From positions 1 to 19,080 of the forward strand of contig URIE01000026.1 of assembly GCA_900547805.1 (NCBI GenBank): 19,080 nt of DNA. The letters are read 5' to 3'. The stretch comes from an uncultured Collinsella sp. GTDB taxonomy: Bacteria > Actinomycetota > Coriobacteriia > Coriobacteriales > Coriobacteriaceae. Below are positions 1 through 8,001 of the stretch, piece by piece; position 1 is the stretch's first letter, and the number at the start of each line of letters is the position of its first letter. The translations under genes were made by a program, and so were the position numbers. A model generated the notes under the pieces. The model ran no database searches, was not told the origin of the DNA, and worked only from the letters and a program-made list of their open reading frames with translations.

Positions 1-77
1 GCCCTGATCGCTTCCTCCCAGTCGGAGGCCTCGACGCGGCAGGCAACAAGCTCGGGCTTAAGAAGATCGGTCAGCAT
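1..77 (-). CDS. PTS sugar transporter EIIA subunit, 5' end only
   Basis: The first 25 codons of a gene running off the left edge. The visible N-terminus starts MLTDLLKPELVACRVEAS and continues with DWEEAIR, a pattern typical of fructose/mannitol-type EIIA proteins, which accept phosphate from HPr on a histidine and pass it to EIIB in the cytoplasm. That histidine lies outside the window. The ATG is 9 nt after the transaldolase stop, and the purine-rich stretch GAGGAGTAGGGGA (83-95) overlapping that stop serves as its ribosome site, so the two genes are probably co-transcribed and translationally coupled. The family call rests on a short N-terminus and is tentative; other PTS components should lie further left. 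Confidence 0.6.
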   Translation of the reverse strand, partial: MLTDLLKPELVACRVEASDWEEAIR

Positions 78-86
78 GCTCGTCCC

Positions 87-797
87 CTACTCCTCGGGCA
101 GGATGTGAAAACCAAGCGCCTGAATGTCGCGGGCAAAGCCCTTGACCGTATCAAGCGAGTACTCAAGTAAATCTTTCCCGAAATTCTTGCGCTTGGCAAG
201 AAGGGCATTGGGGACCGTAATGATCTGACAGCCAACGGACTCCGCCTGGAAGATATTGAGGACCTCGCGCGTAGACGCCCAGAGAACCTCGGCAGCAGGC
301 TTAACGGCAGCCTTCTTTACGGACTCCGCCATGAGGGGCAGCGGATCGACGCCGGTATCGGCAATGCGACCGGCAAAGATGGACAGAATAGAGGGGGTCT
401 CAGCAGAGACGGCATCGACAAACTCGTCGACCTGCTCGGGCGTGAAGATAGTGGTGACATTCACCTTGATGCCGTCGGCAGAAAGGCGCTTGACCAGCGC
501 GGCAGTGGACTCACCCTTGGTGTTGAGCGCCGGGATCTTAACGTAGACGTTGTCTGCCCAGGTTGCGATCTCGCGAGCCTCGGCTTCCATACCCGCCTCG
601 TCGTCGGCGAATACCTCAAAAGAGACCGACACATCAGTAATGTGCTCAAGAACCGTCTTGGCAAAAGCGCGGTAGTCGGTCACGCCGCCGGCCTTCATAA
701 GGGAAGGATTGGTCGTGAAGCCCTGAACGTTGCCATTGTCATGCATGTCAAGCATACCCTCGAGGTTAGCGCCGTCGGCAAACACCTTGATCGCCAT
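87..797 (-). CDS. Small transaldolase / fructose-6-phosphate aldolase family protein
   Basis: A 236-residue class I aldolase of the small transaldolase/FSA family, expected to be a cytoplasmic TIM barrel. Visible family signatures are FADGANLEGM at the N-terminus, GFTTNPSL (~27-34), NVYVKIP with the probable Schiff-base lysine K87, VNVTTIF, SIFAGRIADTG and the late LWASTREV segment. Family members cleave or transfer three-carbon units between sugar phosphates; the substrate cannot be told from sequence. The start is the ATG at 797 because AGAAAGGA (804-811) lies 6 nt upstream; the frame stays open further upstream but that extension does not resemble the family. It sits directly before a PTS EIIA gene and is divergent from a DeoR regulator, pointing to uptake and catabolism of a PTS sugar. 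Whether it is a true transaldolase or an aldolase is open. Confidence 0.88.
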   Translation of the reverse strand: MAIKVFADGANLEGMLDMHDNGNVQGFTTNPSLMKAGGVTDYRAFAKTVLEHITDVSVSFEVFADDEAGMEAEAREIATWADNVYVKIPALNTKGESTAALVKRLSADGIKVNVTTIFTPEQVDEFVDAVSAETPSILSIFAGRIADTGVDPLPLMAESVKKAAVKPAAEVLWASTREVLNIFQAESVGCQIITVPNALLAKRKNFGKDLLEYSLDTVKGFARDIQALGFHILPEE

Positions 798-1145
798 GTT
801 CGGTCCTTTCTCATCTAACACTATTGCTATCGAAAGCCTTCTTCTTTGTTTCAAAAGCTTTTCGGTTTTCTTTTATAAACCATTTCAAAAGCTATCGAAA
901 GCTCAATTGTCAATTTTCCGTGAACGGTCGAATATCGGGCGTGAACGTACTTCTTTTGGGCGGCACCTTCAGAATGAGACTCTTTATAGCCCGTTTACGT
1001 GCGAACTATCTGCTACGCATGCATTTGTGACATGCCATTCCGTTCTTTTGATTCATTCGAATTTGCCTTTTTCTTTTCATATCGATACGTTATATTTCGA
1101 TTACGAAAGGCGCATCTTTTACCTTTTGTTCAAAAGGAGCGGCAT
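798..1145. promoter_or_regulatory. AT-rich divergent regulatory region between transaldolase and deoR-type genes
   Basis: A 348-bp non-coding stretch, much more AT-rich than its neighbours. It holds two copies of GCTATCGAAAGC (826-837 and 891-902), two copies of TTTCAAAAGCT (849-859 and 883-893) and the palindrome TTTCGATTACGAAA (1095-1108) about 37 bp before the regulator start. Such TTTC/GAAA-rich repeated words are plausible DeoR-family operators. A weak promoter for the transaldolase could be TTGAAA near 848-853 with a poor -10 near 826-830 (minus strand). I see no convincing sigma-70 pair for the regulator. Short open frames here have no coding character. Confidence 0.5.
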
Positions 1146-1937
1146 ATGGCATCTACTTCAGACCTTTCACCGGCCGAGCGTCAGCGATTTATCATGAATT
1201 GGCTGGCCGAAAAGCCAAATATCTCGGTATCCGACATCGTTCGCCGTTTTTCGGTTTCGGAAGTCACCGCACGACACGACCTCATCTCGCTGGAATCCGA
1301 AGGCAAGCTGCGTCGCGTACGCGGCGGAGCGGTATCGCTTTCTCGCTCCAACGCAATCTCGTATCCCGAGGAGCGCATCAATGTCCAAGTCGAGGCCAAG
1401 GAAGCCATCGCCGCAACCGCAGCAACTCTTGTTGATGATGGCGATGTTCTGGTAATTGATATCGGCACCACAGGCTTTTACTTCGCTAAGGCCCTCATGG
1501 ACAAGCGTGAGATCACCATTATCACCGGCGATCTTGCAATCGCGAACTACGCCAGCTTCAATCTCCCCAATGCTTCGGTAGTGCTGCTGGGCGGCTCCGT
1601 GCGCAAGGGCCACCTCTATCTCGCGGGCGCACTAACGCTCGACTGCATGAGCAAACTACATGCCGACAAGGCGTTTGTCAGTGCCGACGGATTCCACCCC
1701 GACCACGGTTTTACCGTCGAGCACGACTTCTCGGCCATGATCAAGCATATGTACCTTACCAACTCAAACCAGGGCTACATGATGGTTGACCAGGGAAAGT
1801 TCAACAAGACCAGTTTTTATCAGTCCGCGCAGATCGATGACCTCGACGGCATCATCGTTGATGGAGACGACGAGGGCATCATGACGGCGGCGATCGAGAG
1901 CAGTCGCAGTCATCCCAAGCTCTATATTGCAAAATAG
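1146..1937 (+). CDS. DeoR/GlpR-family transcriptional regulator
   Basis: A 263-residue repressor of the DeoR family. Residues ~11-63 form the N-terminal winged helix-turn-helix (ERQRFIMNWLAEKPNISVS, then SVSEVTARHDLISLE and the wing GKLRRVRGGAV). The rest is the DeoR sensor domain, related to ribose-5-phosphate isomerase, with the usual IDIGTTG segment (~100), VVLLGG and the ADKAFVSADG region. These proteins sense phosphorylated sugars and release DNA on binding. The start is ATG 1146 because AAAAGGAG (1132-1139) lies 6 nt upstream; the longer frame from 999 crosses AT-rich non-coding sequence. It is divergent from the transaldolase/PTS genes and probably represses them and itself. The ligand is unknown. 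Confidence 0.92.
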   Translation: MASTSDLSPAERQRFIMNWLAEKPNISVSDIVRRFSVSEVTARHDLISLESEGKLRRVRGGAVSLSRSNAISYPEERINVQVEAKEAIAATAATLVDDGDVLVIDIGTTGFYFAKALMDKREITIITGDLAIANYASFNLPNASVVLLGGSVRKGHLYLAGALTLDCMSKLHADKAFVSADGFHPDHGFTVEHDFSAMIKHMYLTNSNQGYMMVDQGKFNKTSFYQSAQIDDLDGIIVDGDDEGIMTAAIESSRSHPKLYIAK

Positions 1938-1940
1938 CTC

Positions 1941-1981
1941 AAATGGCCGGGTCGCCCCCACTGCGGGCGACCCGGCCATTT
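1941..1981. terminator. Bidirectional intrinsic terminator between convergent genes
   Basis: A perfect 17-bp inverted repeat (arms 1941-1957 and 1965-1981, 7-nt loop) beginning AAATGGCCGGG and ending CCCGGCCATTT. It starts 3 nt after the regulator stop and ends 1 nt before the phosphatase stop. The A/T ends of the arms give a short U-run in both directions, so it can terminate both convergent genes. Confidence 0.88.
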
Positions 1982-1982
1982 A

Positions 1983-2810
1983 TTAAATCAACCCAAAATG
2001 GCGCATCGCTGTGACGGTGCCATCGTGTGCGACATCGTCGGTCACGTAGTCGGCGACTGCCTTGACCTCGGGCATGGCGTTGCCCATGGCTACAGCCGTC
2101 TCGACGGCGGCGAGCATACCCAGATCGTTGCCGGAATCGCCAAAGCCAAAGGTGCGCGCGTTGCCGGTGCGACCCAGATACTCCAGCGCCCGCGCCACGC
2201 CCACGCCCTTGTCGATACCCTTGGGGCTCAGCTCGCGGTTCTGGCCGCCAGTATTGCATAGTTCGAAGTTGCGATCGATAAAGCCGTCGTTGTTGGCTAC
2301 GCGAGCCAGGTTGCACGCGTTAATGCACACCTTGCCTACGCACAAGCGGCCATCGACGCGCATCTGATCAACGCCATGCACCACGCCGGCGCCTAACAGA
2401 AATGACTGTTCGACACCAACTGGCTCAAGTGAATAGGTGGCACCGTTCGTCTCGAACAACGCCTCGCCGCCCGCCACAGTAATGCGACGCGCGAGCTCCT
2501 CAACAATGTCTTCGTCAAAGCACTCCTCATGCACCACGCGGCCCTCGACCTCGAGCGTGGCGCCCGCCATGGCAACGATACCCGCCGGGTTCAGCGCGCG
2601 CAGGCCATCGGCAACCAGCCACAGGGGACGGCCCGTGCAGATAAATGCCTGGTGGCCCGCATTGCGCAGGCGACCAAATGCATCGACAACAGCCTTCGAC
2701 GGATGGATTGCATTGAAGTCCTTATCGGTCATATCGTCGGGGTCGAACGACGTCAGCGTACCGTCCACGTCAAAAAACAATACGGCGGAATCGGGGCACG
2801 CATCAATCAT
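1983..2810 (-). CDS. HAD-superfamily IIB (Cof-type) hydrolase
   Basis: A 275-residue cytoplasmic HAD phosphatase of subfamily IIB. Motif I is FFDVDGTLT with nucleophile D14 and acid/base D16; motif II is ICTGRP around T59; motif III lysine is K197 in SPKGIDKG; motif IV is GDSGNDLGML (G224-D229). The C2-type cap lies between motifs II and III, as in Cof/YbjI-like sugar-phosphate phosphatases. The start is ATG 2810, preceded by GAAAGGAA; the frame opens upstream but no ribosome site supports that. It ends against the terminator shared with the regulator and is divergent from the rRNA methyltransferase gene across only 75 bp. The substrate cannot be predicted; family members commonly act on several sugar phosphates, on pyridoxal phosphate or on flavin precursors. 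Confidence 0.9.
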   Translation of the reverse strand: MIDACPDSAVLFFDVDGTLTSFDPDDMTDKDFNAIHPSKAVVDAFGRLRNAGHQAFICTGRPLWLVADGLRALNPAGIVAMAGATLEVEGRVVHEECFDEDIVEELARRITVAGGEALFETNGATYSLEPVGVEQSFLLGAGVVHGVDQMRVDGRLCVGKVCINACNLARVANNDGFIDRNFELCNTGGQNRELSPKGIDKGVGVARALEYLGRTGNARTFGFGDSGNDLGMLAAVETAVAMGNAMPEVKAVADYVTDDVAHDGTVTAMRHFGLI

Positions 2811-2852
2811 ATGGGTTCCTTTCGAGAATAAGGGCAAACGAAGCATCCATCA

Positions 2853-2858
2853 TATAAT
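2853..2858 (+). promoter_or_regulatory. Candidate -10 box for the rlmKL-type gene
   Basis: A perfect TATAAT 27 bp before the ATG in the short divergent gap. No good -35 sequence is present at 16-18 bp spacing, so the assignment rests on the -10 and its location. The ribosome site AGAGAGGT (2873-2880) follows. Confidence 0.45.
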
Positions 2859-2885
2859 GGAGCGACGCAACCAGAGAGGTCACCC

Positions 2886-5453
2886 ATGGAATTTTACGCA
2901 AGCTGCCCCGAGGGCTTTGAGTCCGCACTCGCCGATGAGCTTAAACGCCTCGGGCTTTCGCATGTTCGCCGGCTGAAGGGCCGCGCTACATTTGAGGGCG
3001 AGCTCGAAGAAGGCTACCGCGCCTGTCTGTGGTCGCGCCTGGCGAGCCGCGTGTTCGTGGTACTCGGGCGCTTTGAGGCGCAGGATGCCGACGAGCTGTA
3101 CGACAGCGTTTACGACATCGCCTGGGAGAACATCGTCCGCCCCGGCGCCACCATCGCCATTACCGCCCGCGGCGTGACCGAGCAGCTGCGCAACACGCGC
3201 TTCTCCGCCCTGCGCGCCAAGGACGCGCTGTGCGACCGCTTGGCCGAAACCACGGGCCGTCGTGCCGATGTCGATGCCGCCGACCCCGATGTTCACCTAC
3301 TGCTTTCGCTGCGCCAGCGCCGCGCGAGCATAAGCCTAGACCTTTCGGGCGACCCGCTGTTCAAACGCCTGCCGACCGCTGCGACTCGTGCCGGCGAGGG
3401 CGCACACGTGTTGCGCCCCGACTACGCCGCCCTGGTGCTGGCGCAGGTCGGCTGGACCGCACTATGCGAGCGCGAGCTGACGGCCGGCGATTACGAGAAC
3501 GAAGCCCTTCCCACGCTGATCGATGCCTCGTGCGCCGGCGGCGGTCTGCTGCTGGAGGCCGTGAACATTCTGACCGACCGCGCCCCGGGCGCCGCACGCG
3601 AGCGCCGGGGCTTTGAGGGCTGGCAGCTGCACGACGCCGCTCTGTGGGAGCAGTTGCTTACCGAGGCACGCGAGCGCGAGACGGCAGCACGCGAGCGCCA
3701 GGCACGCATCGTGGCCGCGGATGTTGACCCCGCCGCCCGCAAGACCGCTGAGCGCATGGTCAAGTGCGCCGGCTACAAGCGCTTTGTCGATTTTTGCGCC
3801 GCCAAGTCCGCAACCGTACTGGACCACGCGGGCGCCGTCGCCGGCGCCGCCGTGGTCGCAGACACCACCGAGACCCCGCTTTCGCTCATGCACGACGCCA
3901 TGACGCTGGTCGGCGAGCTGCGCCGCGCGCCCGAGCTCGCTTCGGCACCGGTCGCCGCGCTCACCCGCGACGGATTGCTGGCCCGCGCGCTCCACGCCGA
4001 GCCCGAGCGCTCGATCGCCGTCATGCCCAACAACGAAGAGGCGACCGTCGAAGTCTGGCCTTCACTCGACCACGCCGCCGCAGCGTTTGAGGCTGCGACC
4101 AGTGCGGATGCCGAGGCCGAGGTTGCGGATGCCAACGAAGCCAACGGCGAAGCCGCCGCTTCCTCCATGCCCGAACCTGCCGCCACGCTCGACCTGGGCG
4201 ACGGCAAGCCGCTGCCCGTGCTCATTCCCGAGTCTGAGCAGTTCGCCAACCGCCTGCGCAAGAATGCCCGCCTGCGCCGCAAGTGGGCCAAGCGCGAGGG
4301 CGTGAGCTGCTACCGCGTCTACGATGCCGACCTGCCCGATTACTCCGCCGCCATCGATCTGTACGAGGGCTGCCCGCAGACGCCGGGCCGCTGGCTCGTC
4401 ATCGCCGAATACGCCGCGCCCAAGACCATCGACCCCGCACTGGCCCAGGCCCGCATGCTCGACATCTTGGCCATCGCGCCGCGCATCTTGGATGTCCCCG
4501 CCGAGCATGCGCACGCCAAGGCCCGCATGCGCTCACGCGGCGGCTCGCAGTACGGCAAGCAGGGCGCCGGCAAGGGCGGATCGGGCGAGCGCGCCAACAT
4601 CGCACGCCGCCGTCTGCCGCTCATCGAAGAGGGCGGGCTCACCTTTGCCGTCAACTTTGACGACTATTTGGATGTGGGCATCTTCTTGGATCACCGCGTC
4701 ACCCGCAACCTGGTGCGCGAGCACGCCAAGCAGGCGCGCCGCTTCCTCAACCTGTTCGCCTATACCGGTACCGCCACCTGCTATGCGGCAGACGGCGGCG
4801 TCGAGGAGACCGTGACGGTCGACCTCTCCAACACCTATCTGGATTGGGCCGAGCGCAATATGCGCCAGAACGGCTTTGTGGGACCGCAGCATCATTTTGT
4901 GCGCGACGACGTGCTCGCCTGGATTCGCGACCAGCGCCAGACGCGCAACCGCTGGGACCTGATCTTTGTCGACCCGCCCACGTTTTCGAACTCGTCCAAG
5001 ATGGGCCGCCGCACCTGGGATGTCCAGCGCGACCATGTTGAGCTTTTGGCCGGCGTATCGCGCCTGCTCGCACAGGGCGGCCACGCCATCTTTAGCTGTA
5101 ATCTGCGCGGTTTTCGCCCCGAGACGCGCAAGCTCGCACGCGCGGGCGTGGTGCTACAGGACATTACGGCGCAGACCATCCCCGAGGATTTCGCGCGCAA
5201 CCAGAAGGTGCATCATTGCTATATCGTGCGCCGCCTGCCCATCGAGGACGCCATGGCCGAAGTCGGCTTTAGCGCCGAGGAGATTGCCGAGCGAACCGAG
5301 GAGCTGCGCAACCCCGAGGCCCGCAAGCCTCGTGCGACAGCACCCGCGCACGCGCAGGCCGGCGACGGCAAGTCCAACTCTGCCGGAAAACCCTCCCCTG
5401 CCGGCAAGCTCAAAAAGAAGAAATTCTACGCCAGCAAGCCCAAGGGCAAATAA
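2886..5453 (+). CDS. rlmKL: RlmKL-type bifunctional 23S rRNA methyltransferase, first MTase domain degenerate
   Basis: An 855-residue protein with the layout of RlmKL, which in E. coli (702 residues) makes m2G2445 (RlmL half) and m7G2069 (RlmK half). In order: N-terminal THUMP region (MEFYASCPEGFESALADEL, ~1-160), RlmL-like Rossmann domain (~165-390), a long Ala/Glu-rich linker (~395-440), and an RlmK half with SAM motif LNLFAYTGTAT (~621-631) and catalytic FVDPPTFSNS (~695-704). The RlmL half looks damaged: its glycine motif reads DASCAGGG, and where NPPY is expected there is VVADTTETPLS (~323-333). The RlmK half looks intact. The C-terminus has a basic Lys/Ala/Pro-rich tail (~790-855). It is a single gene with its own promoter, ending at a 67-bp inverted repeat. 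I infer the m7G activity is kept and the m2G activity lost. Confidence 0.88.
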   Translation: MEFYASCPEGFESALADELKRLGLSHVRRLKGRATFEGELEEGYRACLWSRLASRVFVVLGRFEAQDADELYDSVYDIAWENIVRPGATIAITARGVTEQLRNTRFSALRAKDALCDRLAETTGRRADVDAADPDVHLLLSLRQRRASISLDLSGDPLFKRLPTAATRAGEGAHVLRPDYAALVLAQVGWTALCERELTAGDYENEALPTLIDASCAGGGLLLEAVNILTDRAPGAARERRGFEGWQLHDAALWEQLLTEARERETAARERQARIVAADVDPAARKTAERMVKCAGYKRFVDFCAAKSATVLDHAGAVAGAAVVADTTETPLSLMHDAMTLVGELRRAPELASAPVAALTRDGLLARALHAEPERSIAVMPNNEEATVEVWPSLDHAAAAFEAATSADAEAEVADANEANGEAAASSMPEPAATLDLGDGKPLPVLIPESEQFANRLRKNARLRRKWAKREGVSCYRVYDADLPDYSAAIDLYEGCPQTPGRWLVIAEYAAPKTIDPALAQARMLDILAIAPRILDVPAEHAHAKARMRSRGGSQYGKQGAGKGGSGERANIARRRLPLIEEGGLTFAVNFDDYLDVGIFLDHRVTRNLVREHAKQARRFLNLFAYTGTATCYAADGGVEETVTVDLSNTYLDWAERNMRQNGFVGPQHHFVRDDVLAWIRDQRQTRNRWDLIFVDPPTFSNSSKMGRRTWDVQRDHVELLAGVSRLLAQGGHAIFSCNLRGFRPETRKLARAGVVLQDITAQTIPEDFARNQKVHHCYIVRRLPIEDAMAEVGFSAEEIAERTEELRNPEARKPRATAPAHAQAGDGKSNSAGKPSPAGKLKKKKFYASKPKGK

Positions 5454-5456
5454 CAA

Positions 5457-5523
5457 AGTTGCGGTGGAATAGTTCCTAAAAATGACTGGTAAAGGACTAA
5501 ACAGGAACTATTTCACCGCAACT
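5457..5523. repeat. 67-bp inverted repeat between convergent genes (possible terminator or small mobile palindrome)
   Basis: Two 21-bp arms (5457-5477 and 5503-5523; left arm begins AGTTGCGGTGG, right arm ends CACCGCAACT) match with one mismatch, which would be a G-U pair in the plus-strand RNA. The 25-nt loop is A-rich (AAAAATGACTGGTAAAGG). It begins 4 nt after the rlmKL-type stop and ends 24 nt before the kdpE-like stop. Neither arm has a clear U-run after it, so it is not a textbook terminator; its length and symmetry suit an interspersed palindromic repeat that may also stabilise or end both transcripts. Confidence 0.75.
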
Positions 5524-5547
5524 CATATTGGGATGGTGGTTGGCGAT

Positions 5548-6261
5548 CTAGCCTTGGGTGACCAAGCGATAGCCGATACCCACGTGCGTTTGGATATAGC
5601 GCGGGTGTGCGGGGTCGGACTCAATCTTCTTACGCAACGTGCCCATAAAGACACGCAGGCTCGCCAGGTCGCTCTTAGTTGCCGTGCCCCAAATCTCGTG
5701 CAGGATAAACTGGTGCGTCAGCACCTTGTCGGCGTTATGCGCCAGCAGGCACAGGAGCTTATACTCGATCGGCGTCAGATGCAGTTCCTCGCCATCCATC
5801 GTGGCGATGCCGGCATCAAAATCGATATGCAACTCGCCGGTATCGAACGAGCCCTCGGAGGCAACGCCGCCCGTTTGCGCATACGAAAGGCGTCTGAGCG
5901 TCGTACGAATGCGCGCGAGCAACTCCTCGACCGAAAACGGCTTGGTCAGGTAGTCGTCGGCGCCGGCATCGAGCGCGCGGATCTTGTCCGCATCCTCGCT
6001 GCGCGCCGAGACCACGATGATCGGCATGCCCGACCATGCGCGCACCGACTCCACCACCTTGACGCCGTCCATATCGGGCAGGCCCAGATCGAGCAGCACA
6101 ATGCTCGGCGTCTGCGACGAGGCGGCGGCGATAGCGGCATGGGCGGTCTCCACAGCCATATGGCGCAAGCCGTGCGCCTCGAGCGCGGCAACAATAAGAT
6201 TGCGGACGGCGGGGTCGTCCTCAACGACCAAGATGAGCGGTTTTACGGCAGAGTTCGGCAC
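5548..6261 (-). CDS. kdpE: KdpE-like OmpR-family response regulator
   Basis: A 237-residue response regulator. The receiver domain (~8-120) has the acidic pair in LVVEDD (E14-D16), phospho-acceptor D58 in LLDLGLPDMDG, S85 at the Thr/Ser switch position, and K107 in YLTKPF. The C-terminal winged helix (~140-235) reads LTPIEYKLLCLLA and ends HVGIGYRL, with the KdpE-like stretch SLRVFMGTLRKKIE. I chose GTG 6261 as the start: AAGGAG (6269-6274) lies 7 nt upstream and the protein then begins just before the receiver domain; longer versions extend into the kinase gene. It starts 4 nt after the kinase stop, so the pair is translationally coupled. The usual KdpE target is kdpFABC, absent here, so the nearby kup gene is a plausible target. 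Confidence 0.9.
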   Translation of the reverse strand: MPNSAVKPLILVVEDDPAVRNLIVAALEAHGLRHMAVETAHAAIAAASSQTPSIVLLDLGLPDMDGVKVVESVRAWSGMPIIVVSARSEDADKIRALDAGADDYLTKPFSVEELLARIRTTLRRLSYAQTGGVASEGSFDTGELHIDFDAGIATMDGEELHLTPIEYKLLCLLAHNADKVLTHQFILHEIWGTATKSDLASLRVFMGTLRKKIESDPAHPRYIQTHVGIGYRLVTQG

Positions 6262-6265
6262 GGCG

Positions 6266-7891
6266 CTACTCCTTATCAAACGAAACATCGGCGACGGGAA
6301 GCTCAATCGTAAAGACCGAGCCGTGCGGGTCCGCCGCGGCAACCTCTATGCTACCGCCATGCGCCAACGCAATGGAGCGGCAGAGCGAAAGACCCAGGCC
6401 CACGCTGCGGTGGCTGTCGGCCAGACCATGGTTGGCGGTATAGAACGACTCAAAGATTCGCTCGCGGTCCTCGGGCGCAATGCCCAGCCCGTCATCGGCC
6501 ACCGAGCACGTCACGTGCCCATCGTCAACGCCAATCGAAATCACGATATGCGAGCCTGCGGGCGTATAGGTGATGGCGTTGTTCACCAGATTGACCACCA
6601 GCTGCACCATCAGGCGCGCATCGACATTGACGAGCGCCGGCTCATCGCACGCCACCACCCTAAGGTCGTGCTCGCGCACGGCCGGACTTACGTGGCGCAG
6701 CGCCTCCTCGACGATATCGTCCATAAGCTCGAGCGTAGTCGACAGACGCATACCGCCGCCCTCGAGCTTGGTGATGGCGAGCAGGTTCTCGACGGTGGCG
6801 TTGAGCCATTGCGCATCCGAGCGAATGGACAGGAGCAGGCCGCGACGCGTCTGGGCGTCGAGCACGGCGGTGCCGGTCGAGCCCTGGTCGAGCAGCACAT
6901 CGGCATTGCCCGAAATACTGGTGAGCGGCGTGCGCAGGTCGTGCGAAATGGAACGCAGCAGGTTGGCGCGCAGCTGCTCGTTTTTGGCGAGCACCGCCGC
7001 TTCCTCGCGGGCCTCCATGGCGCGGGCGCGATCGAGTGCCAGCTCACCTTCGCTCACGATGGCATCGGCAAGTGTCCGCTCCTCATGCGTCAGCACGTCG
7101 GATTCGGAAACGATAGCCAGCACGCCCACCACCGAGGCGGGGTCGCCCGAGCGGACGAAGCCGTCGCCTGTGCGAACCGTCAGGTAGATGCCATAAAACG
7201 CCGAGCCGCCAAACGTGGCGTCGAGCGGCGTTCCCACATAGGCGGACGCCGAGAGCCGCGGCGGCATCTGCGGCGCCAGTTCGTGCACCGGCGCGGCATC
7301 GCCCACGGCCGTGTATGTCGCACGCGGCAGCAGGTCATCGCCCTCGGCGTCGGCGCTGTACCACACGACCGGACAGCCCGAAAGACGAGCCAGCTGCGTT
7401 GCCATGGCATGCACAATCTGCTGCTGATCGGCACACCGCTGCAGCATGCGGTTGGTCTCGAGCACCATATGCGTGCGGCGGTCGCTGGCGGCAGCCTGTG
7501 CCAAGGCGCGGCGCAGGGCCAACGCAATCGAGCTCGACACAAGCGAGACCACGAACATGATGAAGAACATGCCGGGATAGCCGCGGTCGATAAGCGACAG
7601 CGAGTAGCGCGGGTCGACAAACAAGAAGTTGTAGAGCGCCACGGCGGCAGCCGAGCTCAGCAAGCAATACAGGCGACTCCAGGTAAAGAATGCGCACAGC
7701 TGAACGGCGAACACATAGACGATCATGATGCTCGGCGCGAGACCCGGATGGTCGAGCAGCGCGCCCACAATCGTCGCCGTGACCAGCAGCCCCACCGACA
7801 CGCAGGCGTCATACAGAGGAGTGCGGCGCGTCAGCGTTGTGCGCCGCCACCAAAAGCTATCGGCAATATCGCCGTCCGTACGGACGTCCAT
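6266..7891 (-). CDS. KdpD-like sensor histidine kinase lacking the N-terminal KdpD/Usp domains
   Basis: A 541-residue membrane histidine kinase. It starts with about four membrane spans (~25-125, DUF4118-like: LYDACVSVGLLVTATIVGA onward), then a GAF-like region (~145-290), the dimerisation helix with SISHDLRTPLTSISGN (phospho-acceptor H317), and an ATPase domain with N-box NLVNNAITYTP, G1 DDGLGI, F-box FESFY and G2 GLGLSL. This matches the C-terminal ~60% of KdpD (E. coli KdpD is ~890 residues); the cytoplasmic KdpD domain and universal-stress domain are absent. The ATG at 7891 has AGAGAGGGG upstream, followed by a hairpin repeat, and there is no coding sequence that would restore the missing part, so this is a naturally short form rather than a fresh frameshift. 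Likely role: sensing potassium or envelope state for the adjacent regulator. Confidence 0.88.
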   Translation of the reverse strand: MDVRTDGDIADSFWWRRTTLTRRTPLYDACVSVGLLVTATIVGALLDHPGLAPSIMIVYVFAVQLCAFFTWSRLYCLLSSAAAVALYNFLFVDPRYSLSLIDRGYPGMFFIMFVVSLVSSSIALALRRALAQAAASDRRTHMVLETNRMLQRCADQQQIVHAMATQLARLSGCPVVWYSADAEGDDLLPRATYTAVGDAAPVHELAPQMPPRLSASAYVGTPLDATFGGSAFYGIYLTVRTGDGFVRSGDPASVVGVLAIVSESDVLTHEERTLADAIVSEGELALDRARAMEAREEAAVLAKNEQLRANLLRSISHDLRTPLTSISGNADVLLDQGSTGTAVLDAQTRRGLLLSIRSDAQWLNATVENLLAITKLEGGGMRLSTTLELMDDIVEEALRHVSPAVREHDLRVVACDEPALVNVDARLMVQLVVNLVNNAITYTPAGSHIVISIGVDDGHVTCSVADDGLGIAPEDRERIFESFYTANHGLADSHRSVGLGLSLCRSIALAHGGSIEVAAADPHGSVFTIELPVADVSFDKE

Positions 7892-7919
7892 CAGCGCCCC
7901 GCCCCTCTCTCAAAAACAA

Positions 7920-7970
7920 AACCACCACAAAGGGACAGGCACCTTTGTAGTGGTTTCCCTTGTGGTGGTT
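7920..7970. repeat. REP-like hairpin between the small membrane protein and kinase genes
   Basis: Arms AACCACCACAAAGGGA (7920-7935) and TCCCTTGTGGTGGTT (7956-7970) pair with one bulged base. The interior repeats a related half (ACCTTTGTAGTGG), so an alternative shorter hairpin can form. It contains ACAAAGGGACAG, also found in the element at 10415-10435. It lies in the 110-bp gap inside the kup cluster and could act as an attenuator or processing site. Confidence 0.65.
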
Positions 7971-8001
7971 CCAAGTGTAAAGCCTTTGCAGCCTGCGGTC
8001 G

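Noticed and set aside
730..1197. 155-codon plus-strand frame over the divergent intergenic region
   Set aside because: It spans the transaldolase start, AT-rich non-coding DNA and the regulator start, with no ribosome site or recognisable domain.
7892..8001. Recent frameshift that removed the N-terminal half of KdpD
   Set aside because: The region upstream holds a hairpin repeat and an independent small gene, with no remnant of a KdpD ATP-binding or Usp domain.
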